Positions 50,601-63,060 of a DNA stretch of 64,000 nucleotides are shown here, piece by piece. The notes under the pieces were generated by a model that saw only the letters and a list, made by a program, of their open reading frames with translations, was not told where the DNA came from and searched no databases. The DNA comes from Karalla daura (lineage: Eukaryota > Chordata > Actinopteri > Chaetodontiformes > Leiognathidae): positions 9,403,073-9,467,072 of the forward strand of contig CM055207.1 in assembly GCA_029224185.1 (NCBI GenBank), read 5' to 3'. The position numbers and the translations under genes were made by a program. Position 1 is the stretch's first letter, and the number at the start of each line of letters is the position of its first letter.

Positions 50601-52504
50601 CTCGCTTGTGACAGCCGTGAAAAATAGGCCAGCTCGCTGTCCTCACCCGGCATCAGGATGAGCATGAGGAGGAATTCGAGATGTGTAAATGCCTAAAATG
50701 AATCCCCGCCAATTTGTAGCCTTGTTCTAGAGGGCTGCAGTCGCCCAACGCAGCTCCGCATTTAGCTCTTAAATGACATGAAAATGTTTATTTGTCATGC
50801 ATGAACCATGACATTTTCACATAAAGCTCCAGCCATTGCCCCCCCTCTAAATAAAAAAAATCAACCCATCCGGGATGCATAAATATTCGTGTGAACCCGC
50901 CTGGTAATTAGCTTTTGCCGCCGTTGTTGTATTTTTAACCCTGATAATACTACGCATATAAAATACATTATCATTCATAGAAGCAGCCCAGTTGGCTTTG
51001 TGAGGGGGATTACACACACACACACTCACACACAGAGACTCCTATCACGGACTTCCCCGGCACCACGTTACTGTTGAGCGGCTGGGATCAAGTGTGTTCA
51101 CCGAAATTAATTGTGACAGTCCCAGTTGAAGGAGGGCACAGCAGATCTCATTTATTTCCCTGGATCGGATTTCATAAGCTTGTTCGCAGACTTGAACTGA
51201 GGAGCATCTCAGTCATAAACTTATCTTCTCCCCAAATTATCCCCCTGCCACTCTAACTTAACCTCACTCACAGCAGTCGGAGGGTCCGTACCACTCGACC
51301 TCAGTGTGGGAGAGGGCCCGAGATAACATGATAAAGCCGACAACAATGGACAGAAGAGGTTTCACCTCCTTATGGACTCCACGTCTGTCGACTCGTCCTC
51401 CTGCAGGTGTTTGTAGATGTGGCCGGTGGCTCTGGATCCATCGATGAGATTCGTGGCTGTTTTGTGTTTCCCTCTGGAGACGGGAGGGGTCCGGAAGTAA
51501 TTATTCTCTCTCCGCTGTTGGGCAGGGCTGAGTGAAAGGGAGCTGCTCCTGTAACGGATGAGAAAACAATAATGGGCGTGAATTTGTCTGTAAGGTGGTT
51601 AAAACGGTGTTTTACATTCAAAGAGCACTCACGAACTCATTTGTTGCATCAAATGTATCTCATGTGTGTGTTCATGGATGGAAAACGGCCAGGAATGGAA
51701 TGACCTTTCTGTTTTATGTCTGGGCAGATAGAAGCATCATAGTCCGCATTCAATTGGCTCATTAGGTTGACATAAATAACCTCACTATTGAAGTCTTGGG
51801 CGTCGGGTTCATGTGAAGAGACGAGCAATTTACCAGAACAATTTACATGCACGTTAAATGATTTGTCACGGCGCCATCAAACAGGGAGAATCTGTGGTCG
51901 ATTGCTGCTCTGCGAGGCTGCACGGTGCTGCTTTGATTTACACGCCAAGTTATTGGTTAATTATTACTGACCACAACACAGGGAAAAAAACAACAAAAAC
52001 AACAAAAAAAAAACAGAAGACCACCAAAATCAGTAGGACTTGAAGGACAAGAATGATCACTAATGACTGACACAACTAAAGAAACATGGTCTGTGAATGT
52101 ACTATGCTGATACATCCTGACTAAGATCAAAGAGGGATCATTCCTCAGAAACACAAATATTGCGTGCTGAATGAATAAATACACAATAAAGTATCTCAAT
52201 CGAAAACATTCCCAAGATATATTTACACATTATATATAGTCATTATATATACGTGAGTCACCATCTTTACGTCTTTACGTACTGTAACAGTATGTCTTGC
52301 ATTATGTTTATTTACTTAATGGAAAGTGAACTGAACTGCAACATTACAGCAACAATATGTTATTTTTGAGACTGGAAACAATTGTGCGAGAGGTGCCAAA
52401 AAACACCTCTTTGGATCAATCCACAGGTGAACAGGTCATTTAACAGGATCACGACTGGAGCGAGTCAATCACAGGGCGAAATCCAACATGACTGTATTAA
52501 ATGT

Positions 52505-52571
<67 letters not shown>

Positions 52572-55500
52572 GTTACTTGATATACATTTGCAAAGGTTGC
52601 AGTGGTTTTCTGGAGTCCGAGGATGTAGAGGGCCACATTTCTCAAAGCCACTTTGAAATGACCGGTGAACATTCCCACCCCGTCGTTGTAAGCTGAAGCG
52701 TCAGTCTTTAGGAAGCGTGCTTCCTGCCAGGGCACATTGTTTTCAAATTGTTCTGCAGGCAGCGGGTGGCCGACTTCAAAGACGACTTCCCCGCACGTCT
52801 GCAGTAATGGAGCGATGACATCAGACGTGAATCAAAGTTTAGACACTTGCACTGTACCGGGAGTTGATGTGCAGAACAAACGACTCCCCGCAGCACATGT
52901 GGGACTATGGAATACAAACCTAAATCATTTTCACCTTATACGAATACATCTCAGCCCCACGGCTTCCTCTTTGATCACCTGCTACGCTCGCTTGTGTGAG
53001 CACGAGGTCACTCGATTGTGTTGGATAAACTAAAGCTCAAATCCAACTGACAGTGGGACGAGTTGTTACCGTGGGGTGGAAAAACTTGTTTGCACTGAAG
53101 ATCTGAAGAAAAAACAGTAACAGTCTCCTGCAGCCAACATGCAAAAATAGGGAGAGGGTGTGAAGTATAGGATTGTGTTTAAATAATAATCAAGATGGCT
53201 AGGATTTAAGATTTTCTAGATCATACTCTGGCTGAACTCCTCCAGTTGACTAAATTGCCTAGTAGACATTTGGTTAAAGGCGACATATTGCCCTCTTCCA
53301 TATTTCAGAACATATTTAGACTGTTATAAATATCATATGTCCATGGTGAACCTCTGCAAAGTTGCATAACATGAACTATAGGGGTCCGGCTGCTATCCAC
53401 CACCCAGATTTCACATGCTTTTCAGTCTCCCTGAATGAGATGTAACGAGATCCGTGCAAAACCGGACATCAGGTTTTAACGTCCAGTCAGGATGGACCAG
53501 AACAAGTCCAAGAGCCCGGTCCCCAAACGGCACCCTGTCCTGGCTCCCACACCAAAGAAACAAAGGATCACAAAACTCCGACTGCAGCTCGGTCTCTTTC
53601 TTCCTCTCTCTCTCTCTAAGCTGTGTCTCGCTTTCTTCCTCCACTGATCAGCCAATCAGAGGAAAGCAGCAGCCAGAACAAAGTGTTCCTGGAAGTGGCT
53701 GCATAGAGGCTGAAATCTGTATTTTCTTCTTGACATCTGTAGGAGACAACTAAGGAGTTGTTTTGGAGTTAAATATTATAAAAAAAACTACTTTGTAGGT
53801 GTCGAAATTGTAGCAGAGGTGAGCAAAAAGCAGTTAAATATGCATAATATATTCCCTTTAATAATTCACTGGGAAAACAAAAAAAATCCAGTTTTAACAT
53901 TTTTCCAATTTTCAGTGGCTGTGAAACAATGAGCATGGTTAATGTTGGCCTCACTGTTCGCCAGTGCAAGGTTTTATGTCGATTGCTGTTGTAAAAAGTG
54001 AACATGAATAAAACAGATACGCTGTTCGCTATTAGTGTGCTGACATTTTTTTTTACTTCATTAGGATTAACTGAAATATTACGCTTTTGTGGACAAAAAA
54101 AGCGAGGCTGTCGCAATCATTAAACGACAAACGTTCAAGGCCTGGCACCGAAGAGGCAGCTGCTTATCTCGACCATTCGCCAGAAACGAGTGCTTAAACC
54201 AGCTGAGAGGAGGAATCCGATGTGTTTTAATCGCTTCCCCTGCTTCCATGCCTTTATTGAACGGAGCGGAGAGACACATCCAAGCTGCATCAGAGCAGAG
54301 CAGAGCGGCCACTGCTCTCCGCAGAACCAAGAGGACCATGTTATGTATCTGTCCGCTCGGCGTGTGACGGAGTCACACTCTCCTATTGATCGGGCCCCCG
54401 ATACAACAATTCCTTCCTAATCCAATCACGACCATCGGAATTCTGGAGTTCTGATTTCACCGAGGCTCAAATGACACCGATGATCGACTGCAGGCGCCGG
54501 CGGTGATTACACATCGACACCAACGTTGTCAGGTTATTCAGACGCTGTAAAAAAAAAAAAATTGGAAGAGATGATTGATTCCTTCACTCATCCTCTCGGC
54601 CACACACACACACACACACACACGGCAGGAATCAGACAATTTAGAAGGTGAATCTATCCCACCTTATCCATACTTATTCCTACTGAGATCACCTGACCTT
54701 TCCCGGAACGCCACCATTAGCTCAAACATTTCAGTTGATCGTTTGTTGTGCTTTATTCACATTCTTTAAAGAACTTATTATGTCTCCATTTCCGGTGATT
54801 AATGTGACAACTACAGATGGTTTAGGACGTTCCCAGTTCCACGAGCAAGTGAATCAATCTGCCGCGTGCTCACACCCATTGCCACAGTAAATGATGCGCA
54901 GGTAAAGCGATATCGAAGAGCTCGCCGTATTGACACACTTCCGCAGGACCATTCTCCCGATAGCCCCCAGTGTGGTCCAGCCTCTTGGATCGATCGCTGA
55001 AAGCTCCTCGACACCATCCGTCACGTCCCCGTTCAGCCTCCAGTTGCTCTGAGCAGAAACTCCACGGATGATTGACTGTCCGCTCGCCCTCGCACCGTCT
55101 CCGCAGGTACGTGCGGCAAAAAGAAAAAATCAAAAATTAAAACGGAAGCTTTCCTCTACAACACGGTTCGTTAAAACGGAGAGCAACCGGCGCCTCAGTT
55201 CGGTCGTCGTGTTGTCATCCTGGCCCAGCAGACATCTCACAATCTCACTATACACACACAACCTCCCACCATTTATCATCCAATCACCACACATCCTGTT
55301 CTGCACGTCCCGTGCTTGCCTAATGCACATCTAATTTAATATAATGTAATATAATATAACACACATGGAAGGTGACTGGACATAAGTGTCCTTCATGCAA
55401 AGCCGGGTTCTCTTTAGCATCCTAATGTATAGTGTAGACACAAGCATGTGCTGCATGGATAGAGGGTATACAATACCCAAATAGATTTTTTTTTAATCAA

Positions 55501-56707
55501 CTCATTTTATATCCTCACCTCCAAACAAGATAATCCAAATAAGATACAGCACACACATATTGCATCATTGTGTGAGATATTTCAGTATTTCATTGCTTAT
55601 TTGCATTCAGATTGCATTCAACAAAACTTCTACTGACATAAAGCACACAAGGAATTATTGTGGATGACATTGGAGATTATTCGTATAATGAAAGTTTACT
55701 CAGCTAAATAGTGCTAACATTCGCAAAGCAGACGCAGGGCCTGGATGGTTTAAAGCTACAGTCCCTTCCACTTCCAACAAGTGCATGTGTTATCATTACA
55801 CATTTGGAACAAGGCAGAATCGAACCAGAGATTCAATCCACTGGGTGCCTGCTCTGAAAAAAAACCTGTTCTCTGTCTCAACCCTATGCGTGGCTGGATG
55901 TTGCACAAGTGTGCGCACACATCCTTAAAGCTTTTCTGTAAACATCCCAGAGAAAGATGAGGAATCACGCTCAACATCTGCACCCCTGTGTTCTTCCGAG
56001 GCCAGGAAATGCCTGATGGCAAAAGGTCGCTTCTTGCGAATCGTTTGAAGGACAGCACAGATGGGTGGGTGGGGATGTTGGATCAGTGTTTAACTCTGCA
56101 CACTGAAACACACTTCCCTCTTGGAGGAAGCTTTCCCTATATGCTCGGCCCTGGCGGCGAGCAAGCAGTCAATTCAGCATCTGCCTGAGCACACATTTAA
56201 TCACTTTGCATAATTTAGTGGACCTGCCATGTAAATATAGACATCTACTTTCCCAACTATTTCCAGAGACTCCAATTTCCATTTTATTAAACTAGCTAAA
56301 CCAATAATCCCCCCCCACCGCCATAAAACGTCGGATTATGCACACTGGCGAAGCTTATAGCGTCGACAACGTACCTCAGACATATATTAACATAGCGCCA
56401 CTTCCCACTTATAATCACCATAAATCGGTTTCACTAGGAATAAATGATCTGTTTATTATTTAGAGGTGAGCGTATTCCACTGGAAGGAAGGATGATTTTG
56501 CTTCCGGTCTGGCAGCTTTTCTTCTTCTTCTTCTTCTTGTGTTTGAAACACACGAAAACGTGGCTGGAATTGGAGGATGTCAGATACGTACCTGAAGCGT
56601 TTCCCTTTCGACAGCGCTCGGCTGAGAATGGGCGGGGCCGCCACCGCCCCAGCCACCATGCCTCCTGATGCGCCTCCATCCTTACTGGATCCGTGTGAAC
56701 TGCAGCT
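47036..56707 (-). CDS. nrg3: neuregulin-3-like gene, three C-terminal (intracellular) exons
   Basis: NRG3 is a transmembrane EGF-family ligand of ERBB4 expressed in neural tissue. These exons encode part of its cytoplasmic tail only. Exons 56707-56592, 51548-51366 and 47684-47036 join in phase (AG|G both times) and end at TGA 47036: at least 38+1+60+1+215 residues. Support for NRG3 is a Ser-rich, Arg-led block followed by FRTPP, then G-x-x-Y-x-x-L-x-E, then SVPIIPS about 20 residues before L-K-W. The same order occurs in the human NRG3 tail as I recall it. The last ~120 residues do not resemble human NRG3. EGF, transmembrane and N-terminal exons would lie beyond 64,000, consistent with the very long introns of NRG3. 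NRG3 and CEP55 both map to human 10q23, supporting the call. Paralogue (nrg3a or nrg3b) is undecided. Confidence 0.72.
47685..51365. other. nrg3 intron between exons B and C
   Basis: 3.7 kb. Holds a pyrimidine/GA tract at 47700-47740, a CpG-rich patch at 48190-48430 with no exon recognised, and a GGA purine tract at 48994-49050. The long plus-strand open frame 48712-49293 across that tract is low-complexity. Confidence 0.5.
48994..49050 (+). repeat. (GGA)n purine-rich tract
   Basis: Near-continuous AGG/GGA triplets, one-strand purine, in an nrg3 intron. Confidence 0.9.
51366..51548 (-). CDS. nrg3: nrg3-like cytoplasmic exon B
   Basis: 183 nt between TCCGTTACAG and AAGGAG|GTGAAA, one base + 60 codons + two bases. 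It encodes SSSLSLSPAQQRRENNYFRT, PP, a basic linker, then GHIYKHLQEDESTDVESIR. The pattern S-P-x-Q-x-R ... F-R-(x)-T-P-P ... G-x-x-Y-x-x-L-x-E parallels the human NRG3 tail. Only this frame is open through the whole exon with matching phases at both sides. Confidence 0.72.
52509..52565 (+). repeat. (TA)n microsatellite
   Basis: Uninterrupted AT/TA dinucleotides over about 57 bp. Confidence 0.97.
53274..53861 (-). mobile_element. TTAA-flanked MITE, 588 bp, same family as 26483-26826
   Basis: TTAA at 53274-53277 and 53858-53861. Ends TTAAAGGCGACATATTG and TATATTCCCTTTAA. Read on the minus strand the interior matches the 26.5-kb element block by block: the segment at 53708-53736 (GATGTCAAGAAGAAAATAC-AGATTTCAGCC) and CATCCTGACTGGAC near 53485. 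The minus copy is about 240 bp longer. No transposase. Confidence 0.8.
54601..54622 (+). repeat. (CA)n short microsatellite
   Basis: Eleven CA units. Confidence 0.9.
56592..56707 (-). CDS. nrg3: nrg3-like cytoplasmic exon A
   Basis: 116 nt between TTTTTCCCCGCAG and TTCAG|GTACGT. In the chosen frame it reads SCSSHGSSKDGGASGGMVAG, then an Ala-rich stretch, then PPILSRALSKGKRFR. The basic end joins the Ser-rich start of the next exon, comparable to K-H-H-R-S-L-S-S in human NRG3. The frame is chosen from the phase of exon B. Exons before it are not visible in the window. Confidence 0.6.
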
Positions 56708-58569
56708 CTGCGGGGAAAAATGTAAAAAAAAAAGAAGAAGAAGAAGAGTAGAGAGGTCAGACAAAGCAACGGCGGCCACGCATTAAGCTCGGATTCGTCT
56801 GCCGGAGCGACGGAGATTAGAAACAAGACATTCAGGTGTAAGCGATTATGTAAGATAAGAGGGGACATAAGCTCGCAGCGTCATACATAAAGCCGGGGAT
56901 ACAGTTTGTGGCTTAGCAGCAAGTCCCCCCGCTCAGGTTGAAGTCCCCAGACAGGCTGAGGATGTTCTCTTACCCCCTCTTAGTCAGACGGTGTCTTTAA
57001 TTACACTTTACATTTTAAACTGCAGATTAGGATGGGATGCTTTGTGCATAAACTCTGCCCCAGCCCTCACAGCGCTCCAGCTGCACTAAAGAATTAATCC
57101 CACAGAAGATTACATTAATGGTTTCCTAAAGAATACCCCCCCTTTCACCCCCTACCCCAATTCTCTCTCTTTTATTCTTATCAAAAATGGACCCCATTAT
57201 CTTACAACGGGGCCTAGAGAGAGCTCAGGCACAGTGGCCATGAACGCCCCCTGAAGCCTCCCAGTGAGATTCTGTCACTCCGCTTACAGTACTTTCTGCT
57301 CTGCCCTTTCTGTACATTATTAAAGTTGTTGCATGTGCCGTTTTGAGGTCCTCACGCCTGATAAGCCCCCCCCACATCCCCCTTTTTTCTCTCTCCCTCT
57401 CTCTCTTACAGCCCTGCCTCCCAGAGGGAGCTGTTACTGCCGTTCGCCAGTTGTGCAAGAAAATGGGATCATTTCCACCACCCTCTCATACACCCTGCGG
57501 GTGCAGCGAGTGTCTCGCTCCCCCAGAATGACCAAACTTTCGTGGAGGATGATATCTTACGTCGGGGGATAAAACAAATAGCTTGTGGCAGACAGTGGCA
57601 GACCTGCATGGCACAACCCGTTTCATTTGTTCCCCCCTATCTCAGTTTTGCCTTGTTTTATGCCACTTGTGAAAGTCTTGGATAAACGTGCCGCATGGGG
57701 CATTTATTACGTAGGGGAGGCGGTGGGAAAATACAGGAGCCCTGAATAATGGAGAAATCTACAAAACAAGAAGCGGGGAAAACCAATGTGAACAGAGCGG
57801 TATTAATCCTCCCTGGATTACCATCGAATCACGGGTCCTGAACTGTGCATAATGGGATATTTGACCATTCTTCATGAAGGACACTCCTTAAGGCACCAGA
57901 TGTAGTTTACTGCTCCGACTGTGTCAACTCTGTGAGTGCCGCCGAGGGCGAACACAACTCTGGCTGAGGCCGATATCAAAATGTTAATCGACTGTTTTAG
58001 AAAAATGCACCGACGTGCACATTAGCATCGAGTTTGCACCTGCTTGACGGCATTATTATCTTGCGAGCGGCACCGGTCTGTCCTTTTATTCATCGGGGGG
58101 ACACCTACAGAAGGTTTCATATCATCTCCACAGCTGTCACACTACTACGCAGAACAAGTGGCGAAAACACTCCCTCCGTTTTCTGTTGGTTGAGGGCGCC
58201 CTGGCTAGCTTGCCGAGGGCACGGGCGCCTTCTGTTTGGTTCACGCGTCTGAACTTCAGTCTGCGATTTCAGATTGTCACCTAATTTGAAAACACTCAGG
58301 AGAGCAGCAGGGAGCCAGATGACTGGCTGTGTTCAGTGCCAGTTTGTTCGAGCCACCTGGATGTAAATATGGACCGGCACTCTGCGATCGACACCACGGT
58401 TTCTCTGTCGCCCCCTAATGGCCGGCTACTGCAAGGGCCGTGCACCCCGCCACCTCCACAGGGGGTGTCATGAGGGAGATAGGCAGCAAATATCACAACT
58501 CTCACACCCCAGCATCTACTGTGTGTCAATATGTGTGCTACTCATACAAAGTTTTGTTGCAAAACTATA

Positions 58570-58690
58570 CACAAATGTATTCTGACTCTGGATGGCTCCA
58601 GCAGAACCCCCACACCACTGGTTAGGTATAGAGCAGGAAGCAATAAGAAGAGCAGGAAGCAGCAAGATATTGTTAAGATGGATGGATGTC
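58570..58690 (+). mobile_element. SINE 3' fragment
   Basis: GACTCTGGATGGCTCCAGCA-GAACCCCCACACC ... ending ATGGATGGATG, the 3' end of the local SINE family. Confidence 0.5.
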
Positions 58691-59879
58691 AGGAGTTGGA
58701 TATGTGCTCTCAGATATTTGAGTGAAAGAAAATCACTCAAAACTCAGAAAAATGAATAACCTCCACTTTTGATTCATCAAATAACTAAATAATAAATCAT
58801 CTTAGAGTGCTATTTGATCTCCAAGAAGCTTCATTTTTGGTGTAAATAAATCTCATTTGTGGAAATAAAACAGCCCCCAGAGAGCATTTCGACCTCAGAG
58901 CATTACAGAATTGACTTGGTGGCGCAGCAGAGCTGTAATTAAAATTTTCGCAGGTCATATTTCTGTGGATTCTGGTTAGCACGGGCTCTGTTTGGTAGCA
59001 CTAACCATTCGCTAACCCCATGCAGTATTCATGCGGTGCACTCAAATTGTAGCTGGAGCTCATTCCTGGGGGTGACTCAGGCTCTTCCAGCACTCGTTAG
59101 CTACCTCCACACCAGCTTCCGGCTGATGGGAATTGAGTTTCAGTGTCTTGTCTTCCAGGTCTGCATGCCCCTATTCCTTCATGTCGGTGCATGTCTGCTT
59201 GTGTGCAGCCGGTCTCATGGGTGTGTACCCCCATCGCTTTCTTTATTTGAGACACAGTTCTAGTGCCGTGAAGGTGTCGATTCGACTCTCAGAAGAGGTT
59301 TAACTACACAATTACACATCCCCCTCTCTTTTCTTGCCCTTTAAAAGGGACTTGAAATAAATCGGGGCACCATACAGCACTCTTGATATTTACAGTCATG
59401 TGCAGGAGCGTGTGTAATTTACATGGCCATTTCAACTCAGAGTTACAGATGGAGTGAACATGTGCACAGGAATCTTTCCAGATGTGCAAATATGCATACT
59501 CGCAGTGACAGATGGAAGAAACACATAGAAATGTGTACATATGTGTACATATATGTGGCAAGGGCCACTGCAGGTGCACGGAGAAAACGGATACAGTACA
59601 GAGGGAGTGGAAATATCTGCTTTAAAAAAACGTGCCAGAGATTTATTAACTTCTTAGTTTGCTCCTCACTATGATGTAACTATGATGTCAGCATACGCTG
59701 GGTGAGTCTGTTTTCTTGCTGGGGCTCAGCCACCTTGAGGGAAAACATCTCAGTCAGAGCTCAGGGAGGTTGACATATTTTCAGGAGGAGGAGTGTTACT
59801 GTGGTGGTTACTGTGGAGTCATTTGGCCTCAAGACTAAAATCTAAATTGTTAATCATCAAACTATAGATCTCTGTATGT

Positions 59880-60032
59880 TGTTTTGCTTTTGGGGTGAGG
59901 ATCACCTTCTTTATGTCTCACCCTGAGGTTTCTTCTATTCCTTTTTCCTGTCTGGGGTTTCTCTTGGGAGTCGTTCCTCAGCTGATACGAGGGTCTTATT
60001 GCAGGGCGTTAGGGGTGGTTAGGGGTGGTAGT

Positions 60033-60064
<32 letters not shown>

Positions 60065-60170
60065 GTGTTTGCTATGTAACTACTTTGCAAATCTTGTTTG
60101 TCTTTAGCGTAAAGTGACCTTGAGATTACGTTTGTTATGAGCTGGCCCTTTAAATAAATCAAAGTTGAAG
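59880..60170 (+). mobile_element. LINE 3'-UTR-like fish repeat
   Basis: CACCCTGAGGTTTCTTCTAT-TCCTTTTTCCTG, GGGTTTCTCTTGGGAGTCGT-TCCTCAGCTGATACGAGGGT and TGACCTTGAGATTACG ... CCCTTTAAATAAA match a widespread teleost LINE tail that ends near a polyadenylation-like AATAAA. Interrupted by a G homopolymer. Confidence 0.55.
60033..60063 (+). repeat. poly(G) run of 31
   Basis: 31 consecutive G, preceded by TTAGGGGTGGTTAGGGGTGG. Could fold as a G-quadruplex or be a slippage/assembly-sensitive homopolymer. Confidence 0.97.
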
Positions 60171-60392
60171 TTGAGGTTAAAGACACGGGCGCATTGCTTT
60201 GTCACAGAAACGGTATGGAAGGAAGACGCTGACCAGAATGGACCCTGGTTTCATCCTGCGCCCTCCCTCCCTCCTCCCTGCTGCACCTGTCTCCACAGAG
60301 CAAGCCTTTTGTTTCCAGCTCGCTGCGCTCATCCTCCATCCCGCCGCCTCAAACGCACACAACGGGAAGCGCTGTGCTCTGATGCCGAGCCA

Positions 60393-60511
<119 letters not shown>

Positions 60512-61929
60512 CAAATATGTTCCTAGCCTCCTTCAGAACACCCTTGCTTCTTGTTCTACCATTTTTTAGGCCTAACTCATCTGCAGAAGAAAAACCCAGC
60601 AAACTTGCAGAACCCGTACCACCCACCCACAGTCCTCTCCCTGGATGGCTGCGAGCTGTGGGAGTGGGTGGAGAGAAGCGGAGCTCCGGGGTCGCCGTGT
60701 CAATTCTGTGGAGAAATAGGTTGCGCTTGTTAATCTTTCCTCGGCCTGTTCAGCTCGTGCCCCCTCCCTGTGTGCCCGTGAGCCACAGATCTCTCACATC
60801 CCACCTTAAGCTTTCTCTCACGCTGTTTTATTACAGCTCCCGTTTCCGTGTTGTTTTGTTATTACCGTCTTTTGTTTTTATTCGTCTTCTCCTCCCTCCC
60901 AGACTTTCTGCCGGTGTCCGGCTCTGGGTGCATTTTATGGCTTCGCCTCCTGCAGAGCCCTCACGCCTTCCCATCGGCACATTCTCACGGTCGCGGTGTG
61001 AATATCACAGCCTGCGGGACGACGGGTTGCACACCTGACTGAAGAACCTTCACCTGGGCCGCCACTGGATGTGCTGACATCCGTCCGCGTTTGCTTCGAC
61101 TTCCCGGAATACCACACTGCATCCCGGCATTTTTTGCGGCTCATTCTCCCTCTAATTAAACACAGCCACTTAACCGCTACAACGTTTACATTAAATGTTG
61201 TACGACTTCTTCGCTGTTAGGCGCTCAGGGCCACAATTTCCTTCGACACCCTCGGAAAGCTTTCAGACTGTGCCAGCTGCAGTCCCGTGGGTGGGCCTGG
61301 CTGGAGGGGTGTTTGTTTCAGCGTGTGACACTAGACACTGTTGCATTATTTAAGAGCTTCACTGTGAGCTACACTGAACCTGGATGAGCAATTTCAGGAA
61401 ACAACAAATACAACTGCGCCTAAAACAGATGTCATTAAACAAGCGTACCACCCCCCTCTGCAGCCCCCCTCCCATTTGTCATTCCCGGCATGGGCTCACT
61501 CGCTCCCTTCGTGCGGACATTTTCGTGCATGAGGAGAAACTGGTGGAAAGCAGCACACCGGACACATTTAAGAAAACAATAAAAAAACTGTCTTAAGAGG
61601 AGGGGAAGAGCCACGTTAAAAATAAGACAGCTTTCTCATCCACCAAACAAAGATGGAGGCTTCGGGAAGGTGCTAATGCGTTACGGCGGTTGCACTCTTT
61701 TGATGAGATCTCTGCAAGTGTGCATTAGGCTGCAATTATCTTGGGATTTAGAGGAGGCAGTGGACGAGTCATGGCCATCTAGCTCTGAATGCCTAGGCCA
61801 GTTCTCTGCAGCTCTTGTTTAGTGGTTAAGATTTTTCTTCCCTGGCATTAACTTCATTTCTTTGTTATGAGAGTTGGAGAGAGAGAGACGTGAAATGGAG
61901 GGACAGGGAGAAGGGATGACATGATGGCA

Positions 61930-62010
61930 TAAAAAGGGCCTCGGGCTGGAATCGAACCTGAGCTGCAGTGCACTACAGCCTTGACACGAGGTACGTGCGA
62001 CACTCTTTTC
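61930..62010 (-). mobile_element. tRNA-derived SINE head trace
   Basis: CTCGGGCTGGAATCGAACCT-GAGCTGCAGTGCACTACAGC reads on the minus strand as a B-box-like GGTTCGATTCC followed by tRNA-like arms. Too degraded for a tRNA gene. Confidence 0.3.
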
Positions 62011-62153
62011 CCTCAGGTCAACTCGCTGCCATTTCTTTTAGTGTAACTAGAAGTTTGACTTTGTCATTATTTTTTTTTATTGCTCCCATATTAGGCCCAT
62101 ATTAGATTTTTTTTTCTTTTTGTCACCTTTGGCTCGCTCAGTTTTTCTCCAAA

Positions 62154-63060
62154 ATGATAATAAAAATAAATAACAACACGCCGCACTTATCAAGAGCTTT
62201 TCAGAGTAATTTGAAAAGACGCTTCACAAATAAAGTCCACAAGGATATGCTGCAGACAGGAGATGAAGAAAGAATTGTGGCGACTGGAAATGAAGGAAGT
62301 ACTTATTTAACTGAATTTTGTAGAGATGGGTTTTTGGAGGGTGGTGAGACAGTGAGAACTGTGGACTGAGTGGTTTGCACTGTCACGTCAGACCTAGAAG
62401 GACCTGGGTTGGGACTCCTATGTCAGAAAGAGGGCCTGTCTCGAACTTAGAATGGAGTGTCTGCATAGGTCTTCTCCAGGCACTATAGTCTCCTCCCACA
62501 CTCCGAAAATGCATGCAGGTTGATACCAACCAAGGTGGTATCGGTGAGTAAATAGTGTGTATGTGTGTGTGTGTGCGTCTGTTCAGGTTGTATTCCCTGC
62601 TTCCCAGGTTTCAGACACTCGCTTTCAGATATCTGAATGGAAGAAAATCCTGAACTCAGAATAAAAAAATCTATTACCTCGATGTTACTTTCTACATGTT
62701 GAGTAACATTCATAAAAAAATTACAACTCCGGCCCTGCAGTGGGGTGATGTGCTCACAGCGGCCTAAGTCTGGACATATTGAAGTTTCTTGGTGGTTTTT
62801 GTTGGGCAGACCAAAGAGAATGCTATTGCAGGAGTCAAGACTGGAGGTGATGAAAGCATGGATGAGAGGTTTCAGTAGTGGTGAAGGACAGAGCATGGTG
62901 GAGGTGAGCAGTCTTTCTGATGGGGGGGTGGCGGAGTGGAAGCAGTTTCTGGAGGTGGGATGGAGCGGTTAGGACTCAGAGAGACGTTGGAGAGTGAGGA
63001 GGGTATAGTATGGGTGGAAGCCGAAGATTTCAGAGTTTGCTGAAGCTGAGCTGGAGATAG
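62154..63060 (-). mobile_element. L2-like LINE relic interrupted by a SINE
   Basis: Minus-strand translation at 62760-62960 gives PLIHAFITSSLDSCNSILFG-LPNK and then CEHITPL. This is the reverse transcriptase block LIHAFISSRLDYCNSLLYGLP ... REHITP of L2/CR1-type LINEs, with upstream frames shifted. A tail like that at 250-548 (GTGAAGCGTCTTTTCAAATT ... GAAAAGC) lies at 62160-62240. A plus-strand SINE sits between. Dead element. Confidence 0.65.
62361..62615 (+). mobile_element. tRNA-derived SINE inserted in the L2 relic
   Basis: TGGTTTGCACTGTCACGTCA-GACCTAGAAGGACCTGGGTT, then CTCCTCCCACACTCCGAAAA-TGCATGCAGGTTGATACCAA, GTGTGTGTGTGTGCGTCTGT and TTGTATTCCCTGC: a nearly complete but diverged copy of the local SINE family. 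Confidence 0.65.

Larger units (their letters stand above)
51549..56591. other. nrg3 intron between exons A and B
   Basis: 5.0 kb with no exon recognised. Contains a (TA)n tract (52509-52565), a TTAA MITE (53274-53861), (CA)n at 54601-54622 and a moderately CpG-rich segment at 54090-54530. Confidence 0.5.
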
